Part shown: positions 1 to 8,658 of the stretch, piece after piece
Numbering within the stretch: the first letter of the stretch is position 1
Layout of the letters: each line of letters opens with the position of its first letter
DNA from: Nocardia carnea
GTDB taxonomy: Bacteria > Actinomycetota > Actinomycetes > Mycobacteriales > Mycobacteriaceae
NCBI RefSeq assembly: GCF_029868325.1
Contig: NZ_JARWNW010000193.1
Location: 1 to 39,511, forward strand
Direction: 5' to 3'
DNA: 39,511 bases
The notes under the pieces: generated by a model
Seen by the model: the letters and a program-made list of their open reading frames with translations, nothing else
Database searches by the model: none
Told to the model about the DNA's origin: nothing
Translations under genes and position numbers: made by a program

Positions 1-102
1 GGGGGCCCTTTCGATTGCGTCGGAGCCGGCTGATCGCCGTCGGATGGGGGTCCGAGGCGACGATCCGCTGGTCACGGCAGCTGTCGCCGCGCGGCGCTTC
101 GA

Positions 103-528
103 TCAGGCGGGGACGTTCGCCCCGTAGCCGAGGTCGCGCAGGGCCTGCTTGATCCTGGTCTGTGCGTCGTCGAGTGATTCCGGGGCCGGATTCGGATCCG
201 CGCCGGAAATATCGAAGTTGCCCATGGTGAAGGCCGGGAAGACGTGTACGTGCAGGTGGGGAACCTCCAGCCCGGCGATCAGCAGACCGGCCCGGGGCGC
301 GTCGAACGCCGCCCGCACGGCCTGCCCGACCTTCTGCGCCACGCCGTTGAGGCGGGCGAAGACCTCGGGGTCGATATCCTGCCACTGGTCGATTTCCTTG
401 CGGGGGACCACCAGGGTGTGCCCCTGGGTCACCGGCGCGATGGTGAGGAACCCGACGAATTCGTCGTCCTCCCAGACGAACCGGCCCGGCAGATCCCCGG
501 CGATGATCGCACTGAAAACAGAAGCCAT
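103..528 (-). CDS. HIT family protein (first of two)
   Basis: This 141-aa protein belongs to the histidine triad family, which hydrolyses or transfers nucleotide phosphates and phosphoramidates in the cytosol. The C-terminal half carries HLHVHVF (His91, His93, His95), matching the H-x-H-x-H active site, and the N-terminal part has the usual [10 protein letters not shown] and GHTLVVPRK stretches. The length is normal. The ATG is preceded on the minus strand by TAAGCT exactly 6 nt upstream and by no Shine-Dalgarno sequence, so the mRNA is probably leaderless. It follows a PH-domain gene on the same strand with a 48-bp gap. The substrate cannot be told from sequence; a second HIT protein lies at 8659. 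Confidence 0.93.
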   Translation of the reverse strand: MASVFSAIIAGDLPGRFVWEDDEFVGFLTIAPVTQGHTLVVPRKEIDQWQDIDPEVFARLNGVAQKVGQAVRAAFDAPRAGLLIAGLEVPHLHVHVFPAFTMGNFDISGADPNPAPESLDDAQTRIKQALRDLGYGANVPA

Positions 529-534
529 ACGGTG

Positions 535-540
535 AGCTTA
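535..540 (-). promoter_or_regulatory. -10 box of the HIT gene (leaderless)
   Basis: TAAGCT on the minus strand matches TANNNT and sits at -12 to -7 from the ATG. Transcription would start at or next to the start codon. Confidence 0.55.
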
Positions 541-576
541 TGGCGCGCCGGGGCCGGCCCGACAGAGCCGGGTGCC

Positions 577-954
577 CTACACGCCGACGAAGTGCGACAG
601 AATGCCCTGGACCTCGTAGATGTCGACCTGGCGGTTGAACCGCTTCTGCAGGGGTGTGTCGGAACCGGAGATCCACACCAGCAGTTCGGCGTCCAGGTCG
701 AAGGTGCCCGCGGTTTCCACCGAGAAATGAGTGATCGCGCGGTACGGGATGCTGTGATAGCTCACCTTCCGGCCGGACAAACCCTGCTTGTCGACGAGGA
801 TGAGACGGCGATTGGTGAACAGCATGGCGTCGCGGACCAGGATGTAGGCCGAATAGATCTGTTCGCCGTTGCCCAGTAGCCGCTGGAATTCCTGTTGTGC
901 CTGCGCCGGTTCCATTTGCCCGGCGTTACCCATGATTCCGTCCATCAGGCCCAT
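577..954 (-). CDS. Bacterial PH-domain protein (bPH_1 / YvbH-like)
   Basis: This 125-aa protein resembles the small bacterial pleckstrin-homology family. After a short helical N-terminus (MGLMDGIMGN), the PH core contains LFTNRRLILVDKQG, a Ser/Gly turn, IPYRAITHFSVETAG and a final strand, LLVWISG. The function of the family is not settled; no catalytic residues are visible and it is probably a cytosolic scaffold or binding protein. The ATG has a good Shine-Dalgarno sequence (GGGAGGA) about 6 nt upstream. It is divergent from purD across about 280 bp. That gap holds a short hairpin at 1007-1021 (arms CACCCG and CGGGTG) followed by GTTTC, of unknown role. Confidence 0.85.
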   Translation of the reverse strand: MGLMDGIMGNAGQMEPAQAQQEFQRLLGNGEQIYSAYILVRDAMLFTNRRLILVDKQGLSGRKVSYHSIPYRAITHFSVETAGTFDLDAELLVWISGSDTPLQKRFNRQVDIYEVQGILSHFVGV

Positions 955-1226
955 GATCGTCCTCCCGTCCGCGCGTTTACCCCGGCGGGCCGGCGCGCGA
1001 GTTACCCACCCGCTTCGGGTGTTTCATCACCATCATCCACAAGACGGCGCGGGCGGGCGCCGACCGGCGGGAACACGCTGGTACCGGTGCTGCGCGACCG
1101 GGGAACCCGGACGTGCAGGAGAGCAGGGCCCGGGTCCTCCGGCAGCTTTCAGACCGTGGCAGCCGAGACCCTCCTGCGTGCAGCGGTGAGCGTCCGGCAC
1201 TGCGCAGCCGGGTTCCCGGCACGCTC

Positions 1227-1232
1227 TAAGCT
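1227..1232 (+). promoter_or_regulatory. -10 box of purD (leaderless)
   Basis: TAAGCT lies at -12 to -7 from the purD GTG with GTCCGG between them. No Shine-Dalgarno sequence is present, which supports leaderless initiation at this GTG. Confidence 0.6.
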
Positions 1233-1238
1233 GTCCGG

Positions 1239-2510
1239 GTGCGAGTACTCGTCATCGGTTCCGGAGCCCGTGAACACGCCCTCGTCCTTGCGCTGCGCCG
1301 TGACCCGGCGGTGAGTGCGCTCATCGCGGCACCGGGCAACGCCGGTATCGCCCAGCACGCCCAGGTGCGGCCGGTGGACGCCGGATCCGCGGAGGCCGTG
1401 GCCGCGCTGGCGCGGGAGGTGGCTGCGGATCTGGTGGTGATCGGTCCCGAGGTACCGCTGGTCCTGGGCGTGGCCGATGCCGTGCGGGCGGCCGGTATCG
1501 CCTGTTTCGGCCCGTCGGCCGAGGCCGCCCGGATCGAGGGTTCGAAGGCGTTCGCCAAGGATGTGATGGCCGCGGCCGGCGTACGGACCGCGCACAGCGA
1601 GGTCGTGGATACCCCGGCCGAACTGGATGCCGCGCTGGATCGTTTCGGCCCGACCTGGGTGGTGAAGGACGACGGCTTGGCCGCCGGTAAGGGTGTCGTG
1701 GTCACCCAGGATCGCCTGGCCGCCCGCGATCATGCTGCCGAACTGCTCGAACAAGGGCATCCGGTGCTGCTGGAATCTTTCCTCGACGGTCCGGAGGTTT
1801 CGCTGTTCTGCCTGGTGGACGGGGAGACGGTGGTGCCGTTGCTGCCGGCGCAGGACCACAAGCGGGTGGGCGACGGGGATACCGGGCCCAATACCGGCGG
1901 GATGGGCGCGTATACGCCACTGCCGTGGCTGCCCGACAGGATGGTCACGCAGATCGTCGACGAGGTGGTGGCCCCGGTCGCCGCCGAAATGGTCCGGCGC
2001 GGTTGCGCTTTCAGCGGTCTGCTGTACGCCGGCCTGGCGATGGGCGCGGCGGGCCCGGCGGTGGTGGAATTCAATTGCCGCTTCGGGGATCCGGAGACGC
2101 AGGCGGTGCTGGCCCTGCTGGACAGTCCGCTGGGCGAGCTGCTGTTCGCCACCGCGACGGGCACTCTGGCCGAGACGCCGGCACCGCGCTGGCACGGTGG
2201 GGCGGCGGTCACGGTGGTGCTGGCCGCGGAGAACTATCCGGGGCGGCCGCGTACCGGTGATGTGATCACCGGGGCGAGCGATGCGGCGACCGATGATCCG
2301 GCGACCGTTCTGCATGCGGGGACATCGCAGCGTGCGGACGGTGCGCTGGTGTCGGCGGGTGGCCGGGTGCTGAGCATCGTCGGCACGGGTGTGGATCTGA
2401 CGGCGGCGCGTGCGGCGGCCTACGACCGGCTGGCCGGGATCAAACTGCCCGGCAGCCACTACCGCTCGGATATCGGGCTCGCCGCGGTCGAGGGCCGCAT
2501 AGAGCTCTGA
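1239..2510 (+). CDS. purD: Phosphoribosylamine-glycine ligase (GAR synthetase)
   Basis: This 423-aa enzyme joins 5-phosphoribosylamine and glycine with ATP to give GAR, the second step of de novo purine synthesis. It starts with the family's [14 protein letters not shown], has the ATP-grasp segments [14 protein letters not shown] and [15 protein letters not shown], and the catalytic core [24 protein letters not shown] followed by [13 protein letters not shown]. The length is typical of single-domain PurD. The GTG start begins directly with the conserved N-terminus and is preceded by a leaderless-type -10 box. It is convergent with the SLT gene, sharing a terminator. It is the first of seven purine genes in the window. 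Confidence 0.98.
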   Translation: MRVLVIGSGAREHALVLALRRDPAVSALIAAPGNAGIAQHAQVRPVDAGSAEAVAALAREVAADLVVIGPEVPLVLGVADAVRAAGIACFGPSAEAARIEGSKAFAKDVMAAAGVRTAHSEVVDTPAELDAALDRFGPTWVVKDDGLAAGKGVVVTQDRLAARDHAAELLEQGHPVLLESFLDGPEVSLFCLVDGETVVPLLPAQDHKRVGDGDTGPNTGGMGAYTPLPWLPDRMVTQIVDEVVAPVAAEMVRRGCAFSGLLYAGLAMGAAGPAVVEFNCRFGDPETQAVLALLDSPLGELLFATATGTLAETPAPRWHGGAAVTVVLAAENYPGRPRTGDVITGASDAATDDPATVLHAGTSQRADGALVSAGGRVLSIVGTGVDLTAARAAAYDRLAGIKLPGSHYRSDIGLAAVEGRIEL

Positions 2511-2568
2511 CTCTCAGGACGCACGTTTGCCGGACAGCCGGGGCGTCCGAGGCTGAATCTCCGAGGTG

Positions 2569-2603
2569 CGCGACGCCGGCCTTCCAAAGGCCGTGGCGTC
2601 GCG
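2569..2603. terminator. Bidirectional hairpin between purD and the SLT gene
   Basis: The stem is CGCGACGCC plus GGCCTT pairing with AAGGCC plus GGCGTCGCG, with a 2-nt GT bulge on the 3' side and a CCA loop. It lies between two convergent stop codons. There is no U tract, as is common for intrinsic terminators in high-GC actinobacteria. Confidence 0.6.
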
Positions 2604-2622
2604 ACCCGGGATCCGGGGCGGG

Positions 2623-3183
2623 TCAGTATGCCCCGAAGACGTTATCGATCGAGCCGTAGCGGGCCGCGGCATAGTTGCAGGCCGCTGCGATATTCGCGAC
2701 CGGATCGTAGATATCCCACGAGGTGCCTTCCACGTGGTAGGCGGCGAAAGTGGGGTCGATGACCTGCATGAGCCCCTTCGAGGGGATGCCGGCCGCGGCA
2801 TTGGAATCCCAGAGGTTGATCGCGTGCGGGTTCCCGCCGGATTCCCGCATGGCGGTGCGGTGGATGCCCTCGTAGCTCGCCGGGATACCGCGCTGGCCGA
2901 GGATATGCAGCGCGTTACGGATCCAGCCGTCCAGATTGTCGGGGAAGCTCGGTGGCAGGAGCTGCGGTAGCGGTTGCGGCAGCGGCTGGACGAACTGTTG
3001 TAACTGATCCCGCTGTGGTTGCGGCAGCTGCTGTTGCCACTGCTGGGCCTGCTGTTGCAGTTGCTGCGCGGGGCCTTGCAGCTCCGCGGGCACACCGGCA
3101 ATCGGGGTTTCGGCTGCAGCCTGCACGGGCACCGCGAGGGCGGCGGCGACAATGGCCAGGGGCAACAGTTTTCGTAGATACAT
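2623..3183 (-). CDS. Secreted SLT-type lytic transglycosylase
   Basis: This 186-aa exported protein should cleave peptidoglycan glycan strands. It has a signal peptide (about residues 1-24: MYLRKLLPLAIVAAALA, ending near QAAA), a Gln/Pro-rich linker (about 40-75), and a C-terminal transglycosylase domain with the catalytic-glutamate motif MRESGGNPHAINLW (Glu114), then SKGLMQVIDPTF and a terminal YGSIDN. This looks like the short SLT proteins of mycobacteria and nocardiae. An ATG nine codons upstream is in frame, but the chosen ATG has GGAG 7 nt upstream and starts the signal peptide. It lies downstream of an M23 endopeptidase on the same strand with a 391-bp gap, so it probably has its own promoter. 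Confidence 0.9.
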   Translation of the reverse strand: MYLRKLLPLAIVAAALAVPVQAAAETPIAGVPAELQGPAQQLQQQAQQWQQQLPQPQRDQLQQFVQPLPQPLPQLLPPSFPDNLDGWIRNALHILGQRGIPASYEGIHRTAMRESGGNPHAINLWDSNAAAGIPSKGLMQVIDPTFAAYHVEGTSWDIYDPVANIAAACNYAAARYGSIDNVFGAY

Positions 3184-3574
3184 AACGAACTCCGGCAGCG
3201 CGGGATCCACGCCGCCGCGATATCGCCGGCGCCGTTGTTGCGCTGTTTCCTTTTGTGATTGCGTTGTGGGATCCGATGGTTCAGTTGTTCGCGGCCAGTG
3301 ACGCGGTATCCCGTGCGCCGATGGTGTCGGCGGTGGTGGGGCGGCGGGATATTCGGACGAATATCTTTGCCGCGATATGCAGGCTTGCGCTCTGTTCTCT
3401 GGCGAATCACAGAATGATTGCGAAAGGTTAATAAAAGGTGAACCAGTAGCGAACTGATGGTTCTATTCTGCTGAGAGAAACCGCTTTACCTGCGAATTCT
3501 GAGTTATCGATCACATTGCGAGGGGCGGTGGGGTGTGCCCGGTTACGGGTACCGGATATTTGCCCGGTGGGAGA
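3184..3574. other. Gene-free leader upstream of the SLT gene
   Basis: These 391 bp contain no convincing ORF. The part from about 3360 to 3520 is clearly AT-richer than its surroundings, for example TTATTAACC on the minus strand near 3427-3436, which fits a promoter for the SLT gene. I could not place a clear -35/-10 pair. I looked for a c-di-AMP (ydaO-type) riboswitch, because these precede cell-wall hydrolases in actinobacteria, and did not recognise one. Confidence 0.4.
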
Positions 3575-4927
3575 TCAGCCGTATGAAAGGCCGTGCAGCG
3601 CCAGCCAGCGCTGCGGATCCACATGCTGTCCGTTCATGATGATCTCGAAATGCAGATGTGGACCGGTCGAATCACCGCGATTTCCCATCCGGGCGATCTG
3701 CATCCCCGCGGGCACACGCTCGCCGACCGAAACGAAGAAATCGTACATATGGCCGTAAACGGAAATGGTGCCGTCGTTGTGCCGGATCCGTACCCACAGG
3801 CCGAATCCCTGGGCCGGGCCCGCATCGATGACCGTCCCATCGGCAACGGCATAGATTGGCGTGCCGATCGGCCCGGCAACATCGATACCGCGGTGGTAGG
3901 TACCCCAGCGGCTGCCGAAGCCGGAGGTGAATGTGCCGGGAGCGGGGAGAACGAAACCGCCGGGCCCGGGCGGGATGGCGCCGGGCGGAAGCGCGCCCTC
4001 GGGAGCCGGTGCGCTGTTGATCCACGGTTGGTCCTGACCCGCCGCCGCAGCCGCGGCCTCCGCTTTCGCCCGCTCCAGGGTCGCGCGGGCGGCGGCGGCC
4101 ACCACGGCCTGTTCGCGAAGCCGCTCACCGTTGGCGATGGCGTCGAGATAGCGGCGTACCGAGGGCACCGGTGTGGACAGTTTCAGCGGGTGGGCGACCG
4201 CGACGCGGTGGGCGATACCGGGCGCGGGGGGCTGCTCGGTTACCAGGAGGCCCGTCCCCGCATCCCCGGCGGCCAGCAGGAGGGTGAGCGCCAGGCCGCC
4301 CAACAGGAAGCGATGCCGCCGCGCGGAATCGGCGATATCCTGCGCCGACGGGCGGCGGTCGAGGAGTTCGGTGAGCTCCGCGCGGGTCGGTACCCGGTAG
4401 CGCAGCGCGGTGAGCTGCCGACGGGTCCACCGGTACGCGGCGGCCGACTGCTGTCGGAACGTTGGGCGGGCTTCTCGGGCCTGCGCTGCGCGTTTCCGCC
4501 AGTCGGGCGCGATGAGTCGGCCACCGCCGAGTACCACCGCATGCCCCAGGGGTATCCGCCGACCAGGGGCCGCTGGTGGATTGTCGCCATCCTGATTACC
4601 GGTGCCCGCCGCGGCCTCCGGCTCGACAGAGCTCGCCTGGGCCCCTGCGTCTCGATTCTCGGCGCAGGTTTCGGCCGGCGGGGTTTCGGTGTGTGGTCCG
4701 CTCGGCCGAGGCCGGGCGGGCGACCTTCCCGTGGGGGAGTGTCCGACGCCGGCATCGATGCGGTCGGCGGAGTCAATGGAGTTCGGGGCGCGGCGGGTGG
4801 CCGTCGAGCTCGGGCGGATCGTCCGGCTCCAGCTACGCCGGAGGAACCCGGGACCGCTACCGGAAGCGGTGGGACCGGGCTCGGCGGATGGCGGGCCGGC
4901 GGCCGGCCGGCTGGCCTTGTCGAGCAT
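3575..4927 (-). CDS. Membrane-anchored M23 (LytM) endopeptidase
   Basis: This 450-aa protein is a predicted cell-wall peptidase. An N-terminal, Pro/Ser/Arg-rich cytoplasmic region of about 200 residues precedes one membrane helix (about 207-229, FLLGGLALTLLLAAG), then a short helical Ala-rich segment. The C-terminal M23 domain (about 332-443) has the zinc motifs HRGID (His345, Asp349), VYGHM (His393) and HLHFE (His424, His426). All expected metal ligands are present, so it may be active rather than a degenerate LytM regulator. The reading frame is open 47 codons further upstream, but that would run into the divergent aminotransferase; the ATG at 4927 has TATGGT 8 nt upstream and is preferred. 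It shares a 54-bp divergent promoter region. Confidence 0.88.
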   Translation of the reverse strand: MLDKASRPAAGPPSAEPGPTASGSGPGFLRRSWSRTIRPSSTATRRAPNSIDSADRIDAGVGHSPTGRSPARPRPSGPHTETPPAETCAENRDAGAQASSVEPEAAAGTGNQDGDNPPAAPGRRIPLGHAVVLGGGRLIAPDWRKRAAQAREARPTFRQQSAAAYRWTRRQLTALRYRVPTRAELTELLDRRPSAQDIADSARRHRFLLGGLALTLLLAAGDAGTGLLVTEQPPAPGIAHRVAVAHPLKLSTPVPSVRRYLDAIANGERLREQAVVAAAARATLERAKAEAAAAAAGQDQPWINSAPAPEGALPPGAIPPGPGGFVLPAPGTFTSGFGSRWGTYHRGIDVAGPIGTPIYAVADGTVIDAGPAQGFGLWVRIRHNDGTISVYGHMYDFFVSVGERVPAGMQIARMGNRGDSTGPHLHFEIIMNGQHVDPQRWLALHGLSYG

Positions 4928-4935
4928 CAGAGCAG

Positions 4936-4941
4936 ACCATA
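4936..4941 (-). promoter_or_regulatory. -10 box of the M23 gene
   Basis: TATGGT on the minus strand ends 8 nt before the ATG at 4927. No Shine-Dalgarno sequence is seen, so initiation is probably leaderless or nearly so. Confidence 0.45.
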
Positions 4942-4968
4942 GCCGTCGAAGCGTCCGAAGCGGTGTTC

Positions 4969-4974
4969 TACCGT
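4969..4974 (+). promoter_or_regulatory. -10 box of the aminotransferase gene
   Basis: TACCGT ends 7 nt before the GTG at 4982 and matches TANNNT. It is back to back with the M23 promoter. Confidence 0.45.
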
Positions 4975-4981
4975 CGGTCGG

Positions 4982-6145
4982 GTGTCCACTGAATCTCGGC
5001 GCTCGACCATTCCACCTTTTTACGTGATGGATGTCTGGAAAGCCGCCGCCGAACGCGCCCGAACGCACGGTGATGTGCTGAGCCTGGCCGCGGGCCAGCC
5101 CTCCACCCCGGCTCCGGCGCCGGTGCTGCGTGCCACGAAGGCGGCGATCGATGCCGAATTATTCGGCTACACCGAGACTTTCGGCATCTTGCAGTTACGT
5201 GAGGCCATCGCGGACCATCACCGGCGCACCTACGGTTACCCGGTCGATCCGGACGATGTCGTGGTCACCACCGGGTCGTCGGGGGCCTTCACGCTGATCT
5301 TCCTGGCGGCCTTCGACCCCGGCGACACGGTGGTGGTCGCGCGGCCGGGCTATCCGGCCTACCGCAACACGCTGACAGCGCTGGGCTGCCGGGTGGTGGA
5401 ACTGGACTGCCGCGCCGAAACGCGGTTCCAGCCCACCGTCGCGATGCTGGACAGCCTGCCCGAAGCGCCGCGCGGGTTGATCGTGGCCAGCCCGGCCAAC
5501 CCGACCGGCACCATGATCGAACCCGCCGAACTCGCCGCGGTGGCCCGCTGGTGCGATGCGCACGGCACCCTGCTGATCTCCGACGAGATCTATCACGGCA
5601 TCACCTATGGCGGGGAGCGCACCGCCTCGGCGTGGGAGACCTCCCGGTCGGCGGTGGTGATCGGATCGGTATCGAAGTACTTCTCGATGACCGGCTGGCG
5701 ACTGGGCTGGATGCTGGCTCCCGCGGTGATCCGGCCGGCGCTGCAACGGCTGGCGTCGAATATGACCGTCTGCCCGCCGGCGATCTCACAGTACGCGGCG
5801 GTGCACGCCTTCGACACCGAGTCCCGGGCCGAGCTGGACGGCCATGTGCGGCGGTACGCGACCAACCGCCGGATCCTGCTGGACGGGCTGGCCGTGCTCG
5901 GGATCACCGATCTCGCCCCCGCCGACGGCGCCTTCTACGCCTACGCCGATATCGGCCACCTCACCGACGATTCGATGGCGTGGTGCGCGGACGTACTGGC
6001 GCATACCGGGGTGGCGCTGGCGCCCGGCCTCGATTTCGACACCGTGAACGGGAACCGGACCGTCCGCCTCTCCTTCGCCGGAGCCACCGCAGACATCGAA
6101 ACGGCGCTCACCCGCCTGGGCAGTTATCTGCAACAGCGGGCTTGA
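4982..6145 (+). CDS. Class I/II PLP-dependent aminotransferase
   Basis: This 387-aa fold-type I aminotransferase is cytosolic. It shows GDVLSLAAGQPSTPAP near the N-terminus, the cofactor-binding TTGSSGAFTLIF, the Asn motif SPANPTGTM, the SDEIYHGITYG segment, the Schiff-base lysine in SVSKYFSMTGWRLGW (Lys232), and a C-terminal RLSFAGA carboxylate-binding arginine region. These place it with aspartate/alanine/aromatic aminotransferases, but the substrate cannot be fixed. The GTG start sits 7 nt after a TACCGT box and has no Shine-Dalgarno sequence. It is divergent from the M23 gene and is followed after 136 bp by a TetR gene. Confidence 0.93.
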   Translation: MSTESRRSTIPPFYVMDVWKAAAERARTHGDVLSLAAGQPSTPAPAPVLRATKAAIDAELFGYTETFGILQLREAIADHHRRTYGYPVDPDDVVVTTGSSGAFTLIFLAAFDPGDTVVVARPGYPAYRNTLTALGCRVVELDCRAETRFQPTVAMLDSLPEAPRGLIVASPANPTGTMIEPAELAAVARWCDAHGTLLISDEIYHGITYGGERTASAWETSRSAVVIGSVSKYFSMTGWRLGWMLAPAVIRPALQRLASNMTVCPPAISQYAAVHAFDTESRAELDGHVRRYATNRRILLDGLAVLGITDLAPADGAFYAYADIGHLTDDSMAWCADVLAHTGVALAPGLDFDTVNGNRTVRLSFAGATADIETALTRLGSYLQQRA

Positions 6146-6208
6146 CACAATCTCTCTGCCCGGCAACAACTTTGCACAGTACGACACCATCACTGCGAGG
6201 ATGCGGTA

Positions 6209-6228
6209 GAAACATCGATGGTTGTTTC
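6209..6228. promoter_or_regulatory. Inverted repeat upstream of the TetR gene (candidate operator)
   Basis: GAAACA and TGTTTC are perfect arms separated by 8 nt, about 55 bp before the TetR start. TetR genes often repress themselves through such dyads. The assignment is inferred from position only. Confidence 0.35.
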
Positions 6229-6281
6229 CCCTTTCCCTCATTTCGCACGGATGTACTGATGACGACTGGCACGATGGCACG

Positions 6282-6920
6282 GTGATAACCGCGACGACTC
6301 CGAAAGGTGAACGGCGTCGCCAGGCGCTGGTGGCTGCGGCCGCCGAACTACTGCTCGAAGGCGGTTTCGATGCGGTGCGGCACCGATCGGTCGCGACCCG
6401 CGCCGAACTCCCGCTGGCTTCGACGACGTACTACTTCGAATCGCTCGAGGATCTGATCGCACGCGCCGTGGAGTTCAGCGGTAACGCCGAACTCGAGGCG
6501 ATGCGGCGGCGCGTCGGTGAAGTGACCCACCGCCGCCGCGGCGCGGAGGCGACCGTCGATCTGGTGCTCGACCTGCTGATCGGCTCCGACGGGGTCGACG
6601 ACGGTGCGCGCGGCCGGTTGATCGCCCGCTACGAGCGCACCGTCGCCTCCGCGCGGCATCCCGAGCTACGCGAGGTCCAGCTCCGACTACGCGGGCAGCT
6701 CGACGAGCTGCTTGCCGATGTGCTGCGCCGATCCGACCGGATCGTGCGGCCCGAACAACTTCGCAGGCTGGTCGCGGTGGTCGACGGCGCGGCGGTCGCC
6801 GCCCTGAGCGAACCCGACCCGCAACCGCGGCGGCTGGCCCGCGGAGCGCTGCTGGAGGTCATCGATATCGTCGCTCCGGCGACGCACCAGCCGATGGACC
6901 GGTACCGGTCATTAGACTGA
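6282..6920 (+). CDS. TetR family transcriptional regulator
   Basis: This 212-aa protein has an N-terminal TetR helix-turn-helix domain: KGERRRQALVAAAAELLLEGGFDAVRHRSVATRAELPLASTTYYFESLEDLI, where LPLASTTYYF is the recognition helix and its following turn. The C-terminal ligand-binding region (about 70-205) is helical and Arg/Leu-rich; its ligand is unknown. An in-frame TTG occurs 60 bp upstream, but the GTG at 6282 is preferred because the HTH follows at once and CACGAT lies at -12 to -7. It ends 6 bp before purB. Its target may be itself (see the inverted repeat at 6209) or the adjacent aminotransferase. Confidence 0.88.
   Translation: MITATTPKGERRRQALVAAAAELLLEGGFDAVRHRSVATRAELPLASTTYYFESLEDLIARAVEFSGNAELEAMRRRVGEVTHRRRGAEATVDLVLDLLIGSDGVDDGARGRLIARYERTVASARHPELREVQLRLRGQLDELLADVLRRSDRIVRPEQLRRLVAVVDGAAVAALSEPDPQPRRLARGALLEVIDIVAPATHQPMDRYRSLD
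6913..6918 (+). promoter_or_regulatory. -10 box of purB
   Basis: TAGACT overlaps the end of the TetR gene and lies 8 nt before the purB GTG. No Shine-Dalgarno sequence is present, so purB probably has its own leaderless or near-leaderless transcript. Confidence 0.5.
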
Positions 6921-6926
6921 CCGGAC

Positions 6927-8354
6927 GTGACCTCCGACCTGATCCCCAACGTCCTCGCCACCCGCTATGCCAGCCCGCAGCTGGTGCATCTGTGGTCTCC
7001 CGAGCACAAGATCGTGCTCGAGCGGCGGTTGTGGCTGGAGGTGTTGCGCGCCCAGTCCGAGCTGGGTGTCGAGGTCCCGCCCGGAGTGGTCGCGGACTAC
7101 GAGCGCGTCGTCGAACAGGTCGACCTGGCGTCGATCTCCGAACGCGAGCGGGTGACCCGTCACGATGTGAAGGCCCGGATCGAGGAATTCAACGCCCTCG
7201 CCGGCCACGAACACGTACACAAGGGGATGACCAGCCGCGATCTCACCGAGAACGTCGAACAGCTGCAGATCCGGCTGTCGCTGGAACATATCCACGCGCA
7301 CGGGGTCGCGGTCGCCGCCCGGCTCGCCGAACGCGCCGCCCAGTACCAGGCCCTGGTGATGGCGGGCCGTTCGCACAATGTCGCCGCGCAGGCCACCACC
7401 CTCGGTAAACGTTTCGCCTCGGCCGCCGACGAACTGCTCATCGGACTCACCCGGCTGCGCGAACTGATCGAGCGCTATCCGCTGCGCGGGATCAAGGGCC
7501 CGATGGGGACCGCGCAGGACATGCTGGACCTGCTCGGCGGTGACGCCGCGAAACTGGCCGCTCTGGAGCAGCAGGTGGCGCGGCATCTCGGCTTCACCAG
7601 TGTGTTCACCAGCGTGGGCCAGATCTATCCGCGTTCGCTGGATCACGATGTGCTCTCCGCGCTGGTACAGATCGGCGCCGCGCAGTCCTCGCTGGCACAC
7701 ACCATCCGGCTGATGGCGGGACACGAGCTGGTCACCGAGGGCTTCCAGCCCGGGCAGGTGGGCAGTTCGGCCATGCCGCACAAGATGAACACCCGGTCCT
7801 GTGAACGCGTCAACGGGTTGCAGGTGGTGCTGCGCGGGTACGGGTCGATGGCGGCCGAACTCGCGGGTGCGCAGTGGAACGAAGGCGATGTGTTCTGCTC
7901 GGTGGTGCGCCGGGTCGCGCTGCCGGACGCGTTCTTCGCCCTCGACGGTATGACCGAAACCTTCCTGACCGTGCTCGCCGAATTCGGCGCCTACCCGGCG
8001 GTGGTCGCCCGCGAACTGGATCGCTACCTGCCGTTCCTGGCCACCACACGCATCCTGATGGCAGCGGTCCGCGCCGGGGTCGGGCGGGAAGCGGCCCATG
8101 AGGTGATCAAGGAACACGCGGTCGCGGTGGCGCTGGCAATGCGCGAACAGGGTCGCGAACCCGATCTGCTGGACCGCCTCGCGACCGACGACCGTCTCCC
8201 GCTGGATCGTGCCGCACTGGACGCGGCACTGGCGGACAAGTCGGCGTTCATCGGCGCGGCCGACGCGCAGGTCGCCGAGGTGGTCGCCCAGGTCGGGAAG
8301 TTGACCGACGCCTATCCCGAGGCCGCCCGTTACACGCCCGCACCCATCCTCTGA
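6927..8354 (+). CDS. purB: Adenylosuccinate lyase
   Basis: This 475-aa enzyme of the fumarase/aspartase superfamily releases fumarate from SAICAR and from adenylosuccinate, acting in both IMP and AMP synthesis. It has the N-terminal RYASPQLVHLWSPEHK, the TSRDLTENVEQLQIRLSL segment, GRSHNVAAQATTLGKRFA, and the superfamily signature GSSAMPHKMNTRSCERV with the flexible catalytic Ser loop. The length fits the actinobacterial subfamily. The GTG start gives the conserved N-terminus directly. In M. tuberculosis purC is found downstream of purB; here the next genes are a HIT protein and an esterase, and no purC occurs in the window. Confidence 0.97.
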   Translation: MTSDLIPNVLATRYASPQLVHLWSPEHKIVLERRLWLEVLRAQSELGVEVPPGVVADYERVVEQVDLASISERERVTRHDVKARIEEFNALAGHEHVHKGMTSRDLTENVEQLQIRLSLEHIHAHGVAVAARLAERAAQYQALVMAGRSHNVAAQATTLGKRFASAADELLIGLTRLRELIERYPLRGIKGPMGTAQDMLDLLGGDAAKLAALEQQVARHLGFTSVFTSVGQIYPRSLDHDVLSALVQIGAAQSSLAHTIRLMAGHELVTEGFQPGQVGSSAMPHKMNTRSCERVNGLQVVLRGYGSMAAELAGAQWNEGDVFCSVVRRVALPDAFFALDGMTETFLTVLAEFGAYPAVVARELDRYLPFLATTRILMAAVRAGVGREAAHEVIKEHAVAVALAMREQGREPDLLDRLATDDRLPLDRAALDAALADKSAFIGAADAQVAEVVAQVGKLTDAYPEAARYTPAPIL

Positions 8355-8658
8355 AGGGCCTGCCACGGCACACACACGATCGTGTAGTTCAGGCGCATCG
8401 GTAGTCCGGCGGCCCGGCGGCGGCGCTCGCCCCCGGGCGGCGATGCCCAGGCATACGCGACAGGGCCGGAGGCCGGGGCCTACTGCGGGCCGAAAAGATC
8501 AACGTTCGGAGCGCGGACCGGTAACCGGCCCGATCGGAGTGGTCGGTCGCCGACCGTACGGCCGCTGCACCGGCTGGATCCGGGGCGCCGGCCGGTGCCG
8601 GATGCTGAACGGCCGGGTCCGGTTCTCGGGCGTTCGGGCCGGGGCACATAGTGGCGCT
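8355..8658. other. Gene-free interval purB to HIT
   Basis: These 304 bp are GC-rich and show no convincing coding frame. They contain a perfect 12-bp palindrome, ACACGATCGTGT (8374-8385), just after the purB stop; it may be part of a terminator or a binding site. Nothing else was recognised apart from the -10 box listed separately. Confidence 0.35.
8647..8652 (+). promoter_or_regulatory. -10-like box of the second HIT gene
   Basis: CATAGT lies at -12 to -7 from the ATG. It keeps the A and final T of TANNNT but has C at the first position. Confidence 0.35.

Noticed and set aside
1149..2459. Long minus-strand frame opposite purD
   Set aside because: It is a high-GC shadow frame, Arg/Gly/His-rich, opposite a certain gene.
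3490..3520. CRP-type site upstream of the SLT gene (TGTGATCGATAACTCA on the minus strand)
   Set aside because: Only one half-site fits; the second half is ACTCA in place of TCACA.
3184..3574. c-di-AMP (ydaO) riboswitch upstream of the SLT gene
   Set aside because: Expected from other actinobacteria, but the conserved ydaO core was not found on the minus strand.
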